A DNA stretch of 64,000 nt, taken from assembly GCF_028548455.1 (NCBI RefSeq), contig NZ_JAQQLF010000005.1, positions 166,365-230,364 on the forward strand. The letters are read 5' to 3'. The DNA comes from Vogesella aquatica. GTDB taxonomy: Bacteria > Pseudomonadota > Gammaproteobacteria > Burkholderiales > Chromobacteriaceae. A model generated the notes under the pieces. That model had not been told where the DNA came from and ran no database searches. It was given only the letters and a program-made list of their open reading frames with translations. The position numbers were made by a program, and so were the translations under genes. Positions 54,560-62,693 of the stretch are shown one piece after another. How positions within the stretch are numbered: the stretch's first letter is position 1; the number at the start of each line of letters is the position of its first letter.

Positions 54560-54850
54560 ATGTCCATGAGCACACAGCGTTTCACCCCTGAATTCAAAGA
54601 AGAAGCCGTCCAGCAGGTCACTGAACGCGGCTACTCTGTGGCCGAGGTTTCTGCCCGGCTTGGGGTTTCCAGCCATAGCCTGTACAAATGGGTGAAAGCC
54701 GTCACCCCAGATAACTCGGAGAAACAGGCTGCCGAGCTGATCGAGGCCAAGAGCGAAATCCTTCGCCTGAAGGCGCAACTGCGTCGCACAGAAGAAGAGC
54801 GAGATATTCTTAAAAAAGCCGCGCGGTACTTTGCCAGGGAGTCCGAGTAA
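54560..54850 (+). CDS. IS3-family transposase OrfA
   Basis: A 96-residue protein with helix-turn-helix (VTERGYSVAEVSARLGVSSHSLYKWV) and zipper helix. CTTAAAAAAGCC near the end is a -1 frameshift site. Similar to, but clearly distinct from, the OrfA at 38.7 kb. Confidence 0.93.
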   Translation: MSMSTQRFTPEFKEEAVQQVTERGYSVAEVSARLGVSSHSLYKWVKAVTPDNSEKQAAELIEAKSEILRLKAQLRRTEEERDILKKAARYFARESE

Positions 54851-54861
54851 GGTACCGCTTC

Positions 54862-55701
54862 ATGAATGAGCATCGACATACCTGGCCGCTGACGACTATG
54901 TGCCGTTTGCTGCAAGTTGCCCGTGCCGGCTTCTATCAATGGCTACACCGCCCCGAGTCTGATCACGCCAAGGAAGATGCCAGATTGCTGGTGCTGATTC
55001 GCGACTCCTGGCGAGCCAGTGGCGGCGTGTATGGGTCGCGCCGGGTGCTGGGCGACCTGCGCGAGATTGGTGAGGTGTGCGGCAAACACCGTGTCGCCCG
55101 AATCATGCGGCAGCACAGTATCAAGGCCCAGCGCGGTTATAAGGCACTGCGCCCCATTGCGGGGCGCCCTTACTTGTTGGCCCCCAACCATCTGAATCGC
55201 GAGTTCACGACGTCACAGCCTGACCAGACCTGGGTGACGGACATTACTTATATCCGTACCTGGCAGGGCTGGCTTTATCTGGCGGTGGTGATCGACTTGT
55301 TCTCACTCAGGGTGGTGGGCTGGTCAATGAAACCAACATTGAGCCGCGAATTGGCGTTGAACGCGCTGCTGATGGCGCTGTGGCGGCGCAAACCTACTGG
55401 TCGCGTATTGGTGCATTCGGATCAGGGCTCGCAATATGGCAGTGATGACTGGCGCCGTTTCTGTCTCTCCCACAATCTTGAGCCCAGCATGAGTCGCCGT
55501 GGCAATTGCTGGGATAACGCCGTGGCAGAGTCCTTCTTCAGCAGCCTGAAGAAGGAGCGTATCCGCAAACGGATTTACAAAACCCGAGACTTGGCCAAGT
55601 CAGATGTATTCGATTACATCGAAGCTTTTTACAATCGAACCCGCCGCCACAGTCACCTGGGCGGCATCAGTCCCGAGGCCTTTGAGCGGGCCTCGGCGTG
55701 A
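54862..55701 (+). CDS. IS3-family transposase OrfB
   Basis: A 279-residue integrase-core protein. DDE residues in WVTDITYI, VHSDQGSQYG and NAVAESFFSSLK. Full length and in the -1 frame after OrfA. Confidence 0.93.
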   Translation: MNEHRHTWPLTTMCRLLQVARAGFYQWLHRPESDHAKEDARLLVLIRDSWRASGGVYGSRRVLGDLREIGEVCGKHRVARIMRQHSIKAQRGYKALRPIAGRPYLLAPNHLNREFTTSQPDQTWVTDITYIRTWQGWLYLAVVIDLFSLRVVGWSMKPTLSRELALNALLMALWRRKPTGRVLVHSDQGSQYGSDDWRRFCLSHNLEPSMSRRGNCWDNAVAESFFSSLKKERIRKRIYKTRDLAKSDVFDYIEAFYNRTRRHSHLGGISPEAFERASA

Positions 55702-55769
55702 GGCGGGAGTTTGTCTACTGCACCCGGGACAGTCCAACACCCTCTCTCGAATCAAAAGACTGCCCTAGT

Positions 55770-57026
55770 TCAACTGTTACTGGTATGCAATGCTCGCAAG
55801 GCTTGTTCCGTAATATCGATGTCACCATGCGGGTATAGATCTGGTAGCAAAAATGGCATGGCATGGACTGGAAATCCGACTCGAACCTTGCCTTTGGGTG
55901 TCTCTGAAACAAGAAACCCCTCTGCCAACAACTTGCTAAGAATAGTGCGTGCTGTACGCTCGCCCAAGCCTGTAAGTCGCGCAGCCTCACCACGTTCAAA
56001 CTCACCCATGGTCAAGGCGTACATGTATAAGTAGGCCGACTCTGGCCGGAGCATGGATTTGCGAACATGCCGAAAGTAGTTGTGTACCCGTTCCCCGAAG
56101 CTACTCAAGTCGAACATATTGGCCATGAGTCTAGCTTGATCAATGCCTACCTGCAGGCCAAAGCGACAGAACTCAGCCAATGCGCGCTCGGTCAGGCGAC
56201 CACTATCATGCAAATGCCCAGGACGTGGTTGGTCTGCTTGAACCAGCAGGGATCTATAACTATCAGCCCTCTTCGCCAAACCGCGCGACATTGACCACAG
56301 TGCAGTGCCGCTTACACCACAGGCCCTGAGCATGGCATCCAACGTAATACGAGCAACGCGGCCATTACCATCAGCAAAAGGGTGAATCCAAACGAGACGA
56401 TGATGTGCCGCAAAGGCAGCAACAATGCTGGTTAACCGGAAGATACCCCCCTTTCCTGCACACTCAAGCCTCCAGCCATATACCTCGGCATAACGGCTCA
56501 TGAGAATGGGGAGGTATTCACTCTTAGGCGATAGCCCCCCCCCCATGCAGACTTCCCGTTGACGAAACGCACCTGGCGTCATCACCGAGCCATCTTTCAG
56601 AGTGAGCATTCGTACAGGAAGGTGCTGATAAAATAACCTATGAATCTCTTGCGGGAAGATTGGCAAATTGGCTTGTGTCAGTTGCTGGGTTTTCGCCCAG
56701 CGATCTGCAAAGATATGGGCGCTTGCTAAGCTCTGGTAATCATTGTCTGCATCGAAACGTGCGGTATCCTGCATCGTTTTGTCGATATCGATCGGCAAAA
56801 TTCTATAGCCTTCAATCAGATTGCTGTAATAGCAATTCACCCCAGCAACCAGCGCCTCCAATCCCTGGGCTGTGTGCTTATGGAATTTTGCATCAAGACG
56901 AGCTGACTCTAAGCACAGTTCATGCGCCAATCCCATCAGATCGATGAGCACTGGCCGTGACTCTTCAATCAGGAAGGGTTCTATCTGAGACGGATGGTCA
57001 TAGGACTCAAGATTTTTCTCAGCCAT
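55770..57026 (-). CDS. Fic-family protein with C-terminal winged helix
   Basis: A 418-residue Fic protein, likely an AMP-transferase. N-terminal inhibitory helix SNLIEGY ((S/T)xxxE(G/N), class II), Fic motif HPFADGNGRVAR (from His215), and a C-terminal winged helix (GEAARLTGLGERTARTILSKLL) that could bind DNA. The start at 57,026 (MAEKNLES) is preferred; a 9-codon longer frame runs through the repeated operator. A run of ten G at about residue 161 (56,535-56,544) makes the gene prone to frameshifting. Often toxin-like or regulatory. No separate antitoxin is seen. Confidence 0.88.
   Translation of the reverse strand: MAEKNLESYDHPSQIEPFLIEESRPVLIDLMGLAHELCLESARLDAKFHKHTAQGLEALVAGVNCYYSNLIEGYRILPIDIDKTMQDTARFDADNDYQSLASAHIFADRWAKTQQLTQANLPIFPQEIHRLFYQHLPVRMLTLKDGSVMTPGAFRQREVCMGGGLSPKSEYLPILMSRYAEVYGWRLECAGKGGIFRLTSIVAAFAAHHRLVWIHPFADGNGRVARITLDAMLRACGVSGTALWSMSRGLAKRADSYRSLLVQADQPRPGHLHDSGRLTERALAEFCRFGLQVGIDQARLMANMFDLSSFGERVHNYFRHVRKSMLRPESAYLYMYALTMGEFERGEAARLTGLGERTARTILSKLLAEGFLVSETPKGKVRVGFPVHAMPFLLPDLYPHGDIDITEQALRALHTSNS
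56535..56544. repeat. Homopolymer of 10 C (10 G in the fic coding strand)
   Basis: Encodes the glycine run in VCMGGGLSP. At this length fic is in frame; gain or loss of one base would end translation early. Confidence 0.9.
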
Positions 57027-57027
57027 T

Positions 57028-57134
57028 TGCCGATCTTTCTGCCGATATCTCATCGATGCAAATACAGCAAAACCAATGACTTAAAATTTTTAGACTGTAT
57101 TGACCTAGGAAAATTTGCCGATCCTTCTGCCGAT
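57028..57134. promoter_or_regulatory. Paired TGCCGAT element upstream of fic
   Basis: Two boxes of TGCCGAT-N5-TGCCGAT start at 57,028 and 57,116, exactly 88 bases apart. The first box touches the fic start codon. Position and symmetry suggest an operator, perhaps for the winged helix of the Fic protein itself. Confidence 0.7.
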
Positions 57135-57324
57135 CATTCTCTTCTTTAAATGAACGCGGCCCTACACCTCTCCGGTAGCACGAGCACATGTGTAGCGGTC
57201 ACACATGTATCAAACGACCAACTGGTAGCTATGAGGTAACAGGCACTGTGCTTGCTGAACGAAGTGTCCAGAATTGGCTAGCCCTCCCCTTTTCGATAGA
57301 CCATTCTGAGAGAAAACTGATCAT

Positions 57325-58089
57325 CTACTTCGCAGCACCAAAACGGCTCATTGCTACTTCTATCGCCTTGAGCCTGTCCTGCTGTTGTTTCTGCATAGCC
57401 TGCAGTGCGACGAATAGAAAATTCTGGCCTTCCGGATGTACGGCCAACTGAGCAGGTAGCTCGTAGACCCACTCATTGACGAGTTCTTCGAGGTAGCTGG
57501 GTGAAATCGCCGGCACGTCGAGAACCTGATTGTCCTCAGCACTACTGTAGTACTCACAAAATCCAACCAATGACGCTGGATCTAACGGATTCATCTCAGG
57601 TACGTTGCACCATCTTAGGTACGACATGATCAGATGGCGTTTGCGACGTTCAGGTACCAGGCGCTGTGAGCGTGTTGGGTCAGTGAACTGGTGTACATGC
57701 GCGGACTCTCTGGCATAACGACGCCACGCCAATGCCAGATCACGCAGGAATCGTGGGCGAACCTCCTCGATGCCATAAACAGGCTCGACCAAGTCTGAAT
57801 CCGGATCAGCCCCATTGTAAACACGGCAAAACTCGCGATAGGCCTCAATCTCCCCAGACAATGTCCCCACGCTCCTCGTCCAAGCCTCAAACTCCAGTAA
57901 CAGTTCAGCTTTTTGCCGCTCTGTTGGCTGTTTTGCAACAGTAGCAGGGGCCTGAGACAACAGAGACATCTCTAGTCGAAATGCGATTTCAGCATTGAGC
58001 GACCTACCAGCCATTTCGGATTCGCCCTTTAACCTCTCGTAAGTATCAGTTGGGAGGCGTAGCTGTGTACGGTAAATAGCGTCTGACAT
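57325..58089 (-). CDS. Arc-like ribbon-helix-helix protein with long C-terminal domain
   Basis: A 254-residue protein. The N terminus (IYRTQLRLPTDTYERLKGESEMAGRSLNAEIAFRLE) is an Arc/MetJ-type DNA-binding domain. The C-terminal 200 residues are helical and not recognised. The start at 58,089 matches the domain start; the longer frame is not supported. Divergent from a second Arc-like gene, which suggests shared control. Confidence 0.75.
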   Translation of the reverse strand: MSDAIYRTQLRLPTDTYERLKGESEMAGRSLNAEIAFRLEMSLLSQAPATVAKQPTERQKAELLLEFEAWTRSVGTLSGEIEAYREFCRVYNGADPDSDLVEPVYGIEEVRPRFLRDLALAWRRYARESAHVHQFTDPTRSQRLVPERRKRHLIMSYLRWCNVPEMNPLDPASLVGFCEYYSSAEDNQVLDVPAISPSYLEELVNEWVYELPAQLAVHPEGQNFLFVALQAMQKQQQDRLKAIEVAMSRFGAAK

Positions 58090-58203
58090 GAGTTGTACCC
58101 GATAGAGGCGCCCTGTTGATGTCACTATGACACTAGCAGTAGTGCACAAAATGTCAACTTGGCATTGCGATAGAAGCGTGCAAATATCAAACATGTGCCA
58201 AAC

Positions 58204-58407
58204 ATGTGGAGCACCGAGCTGATGAACTCCCAAACCGAATTTTATCGGTCGCAATATCGGCTACCGATACCTATAGCAAACTGGCTGAAAATGGAAGCGA
58301 CCGCGAACTTCCGCAGCGTAAACGCCGAACTGATCGCAATTCTGCATGAGACCATGCAGCGCCGTTCCCCTAGCAAAGTCACCACCGACACAGAACATCT
58401 AGCATAG
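58204..58407 (+). CDS. 67-aa Arc-like ribbon-helix-helix protein
   Basis: YRSQYRLPIPIANWLKMEATANFRSVNAELIAIL matches the Arc fold. The start could also be 58,222. The upstream region has a direct repeat of AAACATGTG (from about 58,189 and 58,201), a possible operator. Likely a small repressor. Confidence 0.65.
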   Translation: MWSTELMNSQTEFYRSQYRLPIPIANWLKMEATANFRSVNAELIAILHETMQRRSPSKVTTDTEHLA

Positions 58408-58443
58408 GGGTGTGTAACACCCAGCTCGGAAACTCAAAACAGA

Positions 58444-58466
58444 CAAGCCCTCAATACGAGGGCTCT
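58444..58466 (+). terminator. Hairpin after the small Arc-like gene
   Basis: AGCCCTC/GAGGGCT with a five-base loop, 37 bases after the stop, followed by CTT only. Weak terminator. Confidence 0.45.
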
Positions 58467-58497
58467 TCATCCACTCAGAACGAGGAGGCTGAAATGT

Positions 58498-58526
58498 AAA
58501 AAAGCTAGCACGGTGGCTAGCCTTTT
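58498..58526. terminator. Hairpin with A and T tracts
   Basis: AAAAAA-GCTAGC-loop-GCTAGC-CTTTT, able to work in both directions. Confidence 0.55.
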
Positions 58527-58682
58527 AATGCAAAAGCCGAAACCTTTGCCGTCAACAAGCTCAGTATCGTCTCGCGCATCCTAGCGGTCAAGCCACATTC
58601 ACCATTTCAAGCCCAAAACGGTCAGCAAGCAGCTGAACTGCGGCTTCGCTCGTCCTGCGATTGGCTTTTTCCAAACAGATGC

Positions 58683-59222
58683 GTGGTAGCGCAGGGGGAA
58701 TTCTTGCCTGCGCTACCAGGAGAATACGATGCGAGTACCAAAAGTCGTGCCCGTAGGGGTAGGCATATCCTGGGCTATTTCCTTTCTAAGAAGCTCAACC
58801 GAATGGTGGCCTGGGAGTCACTACTGGAACAAGATGCCCTACTCTTGATGGAGATCTCTCCGGGAGTGCTTTCTTATCAAGAACAGCCTGAAGAAATTTC
58901 CTACTGGGAGGGGCAGGCCATTTGCGCTTATGTCCCAGACCTGCGCGTTAGCCTGTGCAACGAGACTTCAGTGCTTGTTGAAGTGAAGCCATCACCAGAG
59001 TTTGAACGTCCTGTAGTAAAGGCTAAGTATCGGCAGATCGCGCAACACCTGCAGGAGCAAGGGGAAAACTTCCTGATTCTGACCGATCGAGAAATACGCC
59101 AAGAGCCTCAGTTCAGCAATCTTAGGCAATTGCTGTATTGGTACAGCCACGCTCCCGAGAACTTACCGTCAGCCAAAGAGGTTGCAGCAAAGCTGGGGGG
59201 ACGCGAAGGTTTTCGAAATTGA
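58683..59222 (+). CDS. TnsA-type endonuclease 1, probably frameshifted near its start
   Basis: The open frame of 179 codons contains a TnsA-like nuclease core: ARRGRHILGYFLSKKLNRMVAWESLLEQDALLLMEI in outline, VLSYQEQPEEI, YVPDLRVSL and VLVEVKPSPEF (Glu, Asp, and ExK residues). Its own GTG start has no ribosome site and lies in a perfect 11-bp hairpin (58,685-58,715). The real start is more likely the ATG at 58,729, with AGGAG five bases before it, giving MRVPKVVP. That frame must shift by one base near CCC at 58,749-58,752 to enter the core. An extra C would give MRVPKVVPRRGRHILGYF. Cuts transposon 5' ends in Tn7-like systems. Confidence 0.65.
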   Translation: MVAQGEFLPALPGEYDASTKSRARRGRHILGYFLSKKLNRMVAWESLLEQDALLLMEISPGVLSYQEQPEEISYWEGQAICAYVPDLRVSLCNETSVLVEVKPSPEFERPVVKAKYRQIAQHLQEQGENFLILTDREIRQEPQFSNLRQLLYWYSHAPENLPSAKEVAAKLGGREGFRN

Positions 59223-59362
59223 AGGCCGGCGCAGATCGTATGCCCTGATGATTGAAGTCGCAGTGAGGTTAGCAACGCAGCGAATGCTAAACCAGACCAC
59301 GGCGACTGACGCCCGATGAAGAAAGTGAGGAAAAAATGAGAACTTAGCGCGGCAAAAATGCA

Positions 59363-59400
59363 TAAAAAAAGCGCCCGGCGGGAACCGGACGCTCTTTTTG
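59363..59400 (+). terminator. Rho-independent terminator between tnsA-type genes
   Basis: AAAAAAAGCG.CCGG...CCGG.CGCTCTTTTT. It would separate the first tnsA-type gene from the tnsABC operon. Confidence 0.75.
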
Positions 59401-59404
59401 CACT

Positions 59405-59416
59405 GGGGGGGGGGGG
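59405..59416. repeat. Homopolymer of 12 G
   Basis: Directly after the terminator and about 135 bases before the second tnsA start, so it is placed to influence promoter spacing rather than coding. Confidence 0.85.
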
Positions 59417-59550
59417 AGACCCAGCACTGAGGTATCGACAACTTCAGTCTAGGTACGCATTCGTGTGCCGTCAATCCCCCCGTTATCGTTTTTTCGAACG
59501 TCTGAGGACGGGCGAGGACCACGCCTGCCCTCAGAAAACGGAGGTGTTAC

Positions 59551-60447
59551 ATGCGCACAACCAAACGCTTTACCCCTGATGTTTTAGAACGGTTCCTGAG
59601 AGAGGGACGCGGTACTGGTATCTATACGGAGTACATTCCCTGGCACCAAGTCACTCGGGGAGATCCAGCCAGCCTAGGACGCTCACATCTGCTCAACTGG
59701 CAAGGGCGTCAACGAGAGCTGCTCAGTGATGGCGAGTTAGTCATGACCCTGTTTGTCACCATGCTACCGGGGATTGACGACCTACGTGAGCAGTTTCCGT
59801 TGTCGCCAACAGTTGCACCGCACGAAATGTGCGACTACGCCCCGAACTCAATTCCACAGCGTTTTCCTGGCACCCAAGATATCGCTGCTAAATTGGGGTA
59901 CAAGCACCCAATGACCACGGGGAAAGGCAAAGTCACCCCGTGGATCATGTCCACTGATCTGCTAGTGGTCTTGAAGCGAGCCAATGGCAGACAGGAACTA
60001 CTGGCCGTCGCTTACAAGACGGCCGAAGAGATCAAAAAGCGCCGGACAAAACAACTGCTCGAGATTGAACAGGCCTACTGGCAGGCACGGAATGTTCAGT
60101 GGCTGCTGATCACCCCAAAACAATTCGATAAACGGGTCGGTTTGACTCTACGAAGAGTTGCTCCCTGGGCTCTCGGCACTCCCGTACCCGTCAATATCCT
60201 CAGACAGGTAGCCGACATCGTCTCTCAGTTACCGGAGCGGTCACTAACATTAACTCTCCAACACCTCAGCTCTATCACAGGCGAGATGGAGCTGTCCCAA
60301 CGGGCACTGTGGCAGGCCGTGTGTTTCGGTTATCTCCCCATAGACCTTTCCCGTGGTTGGCGCCCACATCTAACGCTCAAGCGGCAAACCCAACAAGAAT
60401 TTCTTGCGCAAAACCCGATCGCGATGAGGAGATCAGCATGGATCTGA
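59551..60447 (+). CDS. tnsA: TnsA-type transposase endonuclease subunit 2
   Basis: A 298-residue TnsA with the classic layout: YTEYIPWHQVTRGDPASLGR, LLSDGELVMTLF (first Glu), DLREQFPLSP, ELGYKHP-like AAKLGYKHP, then STDLLVVLKRANGRQELLAVAYKTAEEI (Asp and Lys of the nuclease site), and a C-terminal helix-turn-helix that contacts TnsC. It makes the 5' cuts at the transposon ends. GGAGG precedes the start. Its end overlaps tnsB by 10 bases. Confidence 0.88.
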   Translation: MRTTKRFTPDVLERFLREGRGTGIYTEYIPWHQVTRGDPASLGRSHLLNWQGRQRELLSDGELVMTLFVTMLPGIDDLREQFPLSPTVAPHEMCDYAPNSIPQRFPGTQDIAAKLGYKHPMTTGKGKVTPWIMSTDLLVVLKRANGRQELLAVAYKTAEEIKKRRTKQLLEIEQAYWQARNVQWLLITPKQFDKRVGLTLRRVAPWALGTPVPVNILRQVADIVSQLPERSLTLTLQHLSSITGEMELSQRALWQAVCFGYLPIDLSRGWRPHLTLKRQTQQEFLAQNPIAMRRSAWI

Positions 60448-62693
60448 TGCATAACCACGTAATTCGCATCATTGATGGTGAGGATGCTGGTACGTATCGG
60501 GTCATTCTGGACGAAGTCCGGCTCAGTAAAACCTGTGTTGTTCGGTTAGATGTGCCTGAGCAGCGACCGTCAAATCGCCAGGGACGCCCCAAGGCACTGA
60601 CGACCCGTCTGCCACGTAAAAAAGCCCCCGCTCCCATGACTACCGCCCTTCACTGGATGAGTCGTGAAACGCTACAGCGGTATCACGATGCCAAAAATCT
60701 GCTGTTGCTGGATATCGAGCAGGAGTCGCTGTATTGGTCAGTAGTTCCTGAGAAGGATCTCACTATCTACAAACAGCGATGTTTGATCATGCAAAATTTC
60801 CTGATTTTTGACACGCTGCGCGAACACATCCTCGCCTATCAGAGTATCAGCCGCCTAGTTACAGAGGCGATGGAGCGGACTGGGGCCAGTAGCGGAACGG
60901 TAAGGCGACTATTCTCATTGCTATGTCGATTGGGATTCAACGAGTCTAGCCTGCGACCACGCCGGGATCGTTGTGGAGCTCCGGGGAAAATCAGACCCTG
61001 CGATCCCGATGGTCGTAAAAAAGCAGGCGCCAAGACGACCAAGCAGCGTATCGCAAGAGCATATGGTGAGAATCTCCCTCCGGAGCAGCCAGGTATGAGC
61101 ACTGATTGGCGCCATCGAATCATGGCAGCCGACCGAAGCATTCCTGCGCCCAAACCACCTATGCCCGAACGCTGTGCTCGGATTCTGGCCAGTGCATTTG
61201 TTCAACGCTATCGGCAAATTGATGGTGAGCTGGTACCCATCGCCCCATCTCTGGGGTGCTACCCAAATCGCGCACAAATTCGTAGGGTTATAGAGGTCGA
61301 TACACCACGAATTGAACAGTTGCTAGCCCAAACGACTAAAGGCCACTTTACTCGCAATATGAGAGGAATGGTCGGCCGAGCGTGGGAAGGCGTCTCTGGC
61401 CCAGGGCACACTTGGGCTATTGACTCCACTATTGGCGATACTTACCTGCGTTCCTCCCTCAATCGCGCCTGGGTCATTGGCCGGCCAGTGGTATACATCA
61501 TCGTTGATGTCTGGAGTACGGCGATAGTAGGTTTTTTTGTTTGCCTGACTGGACCGAGTTGGGAAATGGCAAAAGTAGCACTGTACAGCGCGGCCAGTGC
61601 TCCAACTCTCATCGCCGACCTTTGGGGCTACCAGCCAGTGCTCTCCCTGTATCCGGCACCAACACTGTGCCATAGCCTGTTGTGTGATCGGGGTGAGTAT
61701 CTGTCACAAGCGGCACGGTTTACTGCTGTAACACTTATCCCCTGCCAGAGCTATGCGCCCCCCTACAGACCAGATCTAAAAGGCAGTGTCGAAGTCCCGC
61801 ATCGGATTATGAAAGATAGGATTTTCACATTTGTACCTGGCGCCATCGATATGCGGAGGAAAGAGCTCGAGTGCCGGCGTGTCAGGATGCAGGATTCGGT
61901 GCTGTCAACAGTGGAATACACTCATCTTTTGTACACGATTTTTACGGAGTATAACCTGACTGCAAACAGGGAAAATCGACTGGATGCCCACATGCGTGCA
62001 GCAGGCGTGTTTCCCAGCCCGGCGGGGCTCTGGAACTGGGGTCATGAAATAGGCATCGGATTTCGCCGCGCCCTGCCGCAAAACCTACTGACCTCAACGT
62101 TGTTACCTATGGCAAAGGCCAGGGTCACTCGTCATGGCGTCATGCAGGGGGGGCTTCTTTATGAATCTGATGTCATCAACGAACAGAGGTGGACAACGTC
62201 CGCACGCAACCTGGGCGGCTGGGATATCGACACCTACTATTTCCCAGGATCAATGTCACGCATCTGGACGCCGCCCCTTAACGGAAATGGACTGCTTGAA
62301 TTGCACTTATCCGATCAGGCGAATGCCTCACCGGAACTAACAGCGGAGGAAGTGCTGGATGCATTTGCCTATGCACGCATCAACAAAGCCGAGCAGGAGC
62401 ATATCCGTGTGATGCAAGCGCTTCGGTCATTGGAACAGTGCACGGCCATCAAGGAGCAGGCGATCCGAAAAACCCGAGAGGCATTGGCACAATATGACGG
62501 CCCTGATCTCACAGCATCTGAGGCAAGGATGCTGGAGCACCGTTACCGGTTCACCCAGGATAGGCAGCCAATGAACGTTGAAGATCATGTGAGTAAAGGG
62601 GTCAAGGAGCGTACTGAGGCGATGGGTTCTCATTTTGAGATGATGCAGCAACTCATGTGGGCCACCAATTACGGGGAGGACCATAATGGCTGA
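60438..62693 (+). CDS. tnsB: TnsB-type DDE transposase
   Basis: A 751-residue transposase of the Tn7/Mu/retroviral-integrase type. N-terminal DNA-binding domains recognise transposon ends. The catalytic triad is Asp329 (WAIDST), Asp417 (LLCDRGEYL) and Glu452 (KGSVEVPHR), with spacing as in the rve family. It joins 3' ends to target DNA. The start at 60,438 follows GAGGAGA; the longer frame overlaps tnsA. A run of seven G lies at about 62,143. It ends 8 bases inside tnsC. Confidence 0.93.
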   Translation: MDLMHNHVIRIIDGEDAGTYRVILDEVRLSKTCVVRLDVPEQRPSNRQGRPKALTTRLPRKKAPAPMTTALHWMSRETLQRYHDAKNLLLLDIEQESLYWSVVPEKDLTIYKQRCLIMQNFLIFDTLREHILAYQSISRLVTEAMERTGASSGTVRRLFSLLCRLGFNESSLRPRRDRCGAPGKIRPCDPDGRKKAGAKTTKQRIARAYGENLPPEQPGMSTDWRHRIMAADRSIPAPKPPMPERCARILASAFVQRYRQIDGELVPIAPSLGCYPNRAQIRRVIEVDTPRIEQLLAQTTKGHFTRNMRGMVGRAWEGVSGPGHTWAIDSTIGDTYLRSSLNRAWVIGRPVVYIIVDVWSTAIVGFFVCLTGPSWEMAKVALYSAASAPTLIADLWGYQPVLSLYPAPTLCHSLLCDRGEYLSQAARFTAVTLIPCQSYAPPYRPDLKGSVEVPHRIMKDRIFTFVPGAIDMRRKELECRRVRMQDSVLSTVEYTHLLYTIFTEYNLTANRENRLDAHMRAAGVFPSPAGLWNWGHEIGIGFRRALPQNLLTSTLLPMAKARVTRHGVMQGGLLYESDVINEQRWTTSARNLGGWDIDTYYFPGSMSRIWTPPLNGNGLLELHLSDQANASPELTAEEVLDAFAYARINKAEQEHIRVMQALRSLEQCTAIKEQAIRKTREALAQYDGPDLTASEARMLEHRYRFTQDRQPMNVEDHVSKGVKERTEAMGSHFEMMQQLMWATNYGEDHNG

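Larger units (their letters stand above)
54506..55736 (+). mobile_element. IS3-family insertion sequence, 1231 bp, intact
   Basis: Imperfect ends TAGACTGACCCGACTCCTGT and complement of TGGACTGTCCCGGGTGCAGT. Two transposase frames in the usual -1 relation. It cuts the integrase fragment. No direct repeat seen. Confidence 0.85.
59223..59550. other. Interval between the two tnsA-type genes
   Basis: No gene supported on either strand. It holds a terminator-like hairpin and a 12-G tract. The end has GGAGG six bases before the second tnsA start. Confidence 0.6.

Noticed and set aside
58560..58680. Minus-strand C terminus (ANRRTSEAAVQLLADRFGLE) upstream of the first tnsA-type gene
   Set aside because: The frame has plausible composition and a stop but no start or upstream continuation, so I could not support a gene. 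It may be a remnant.
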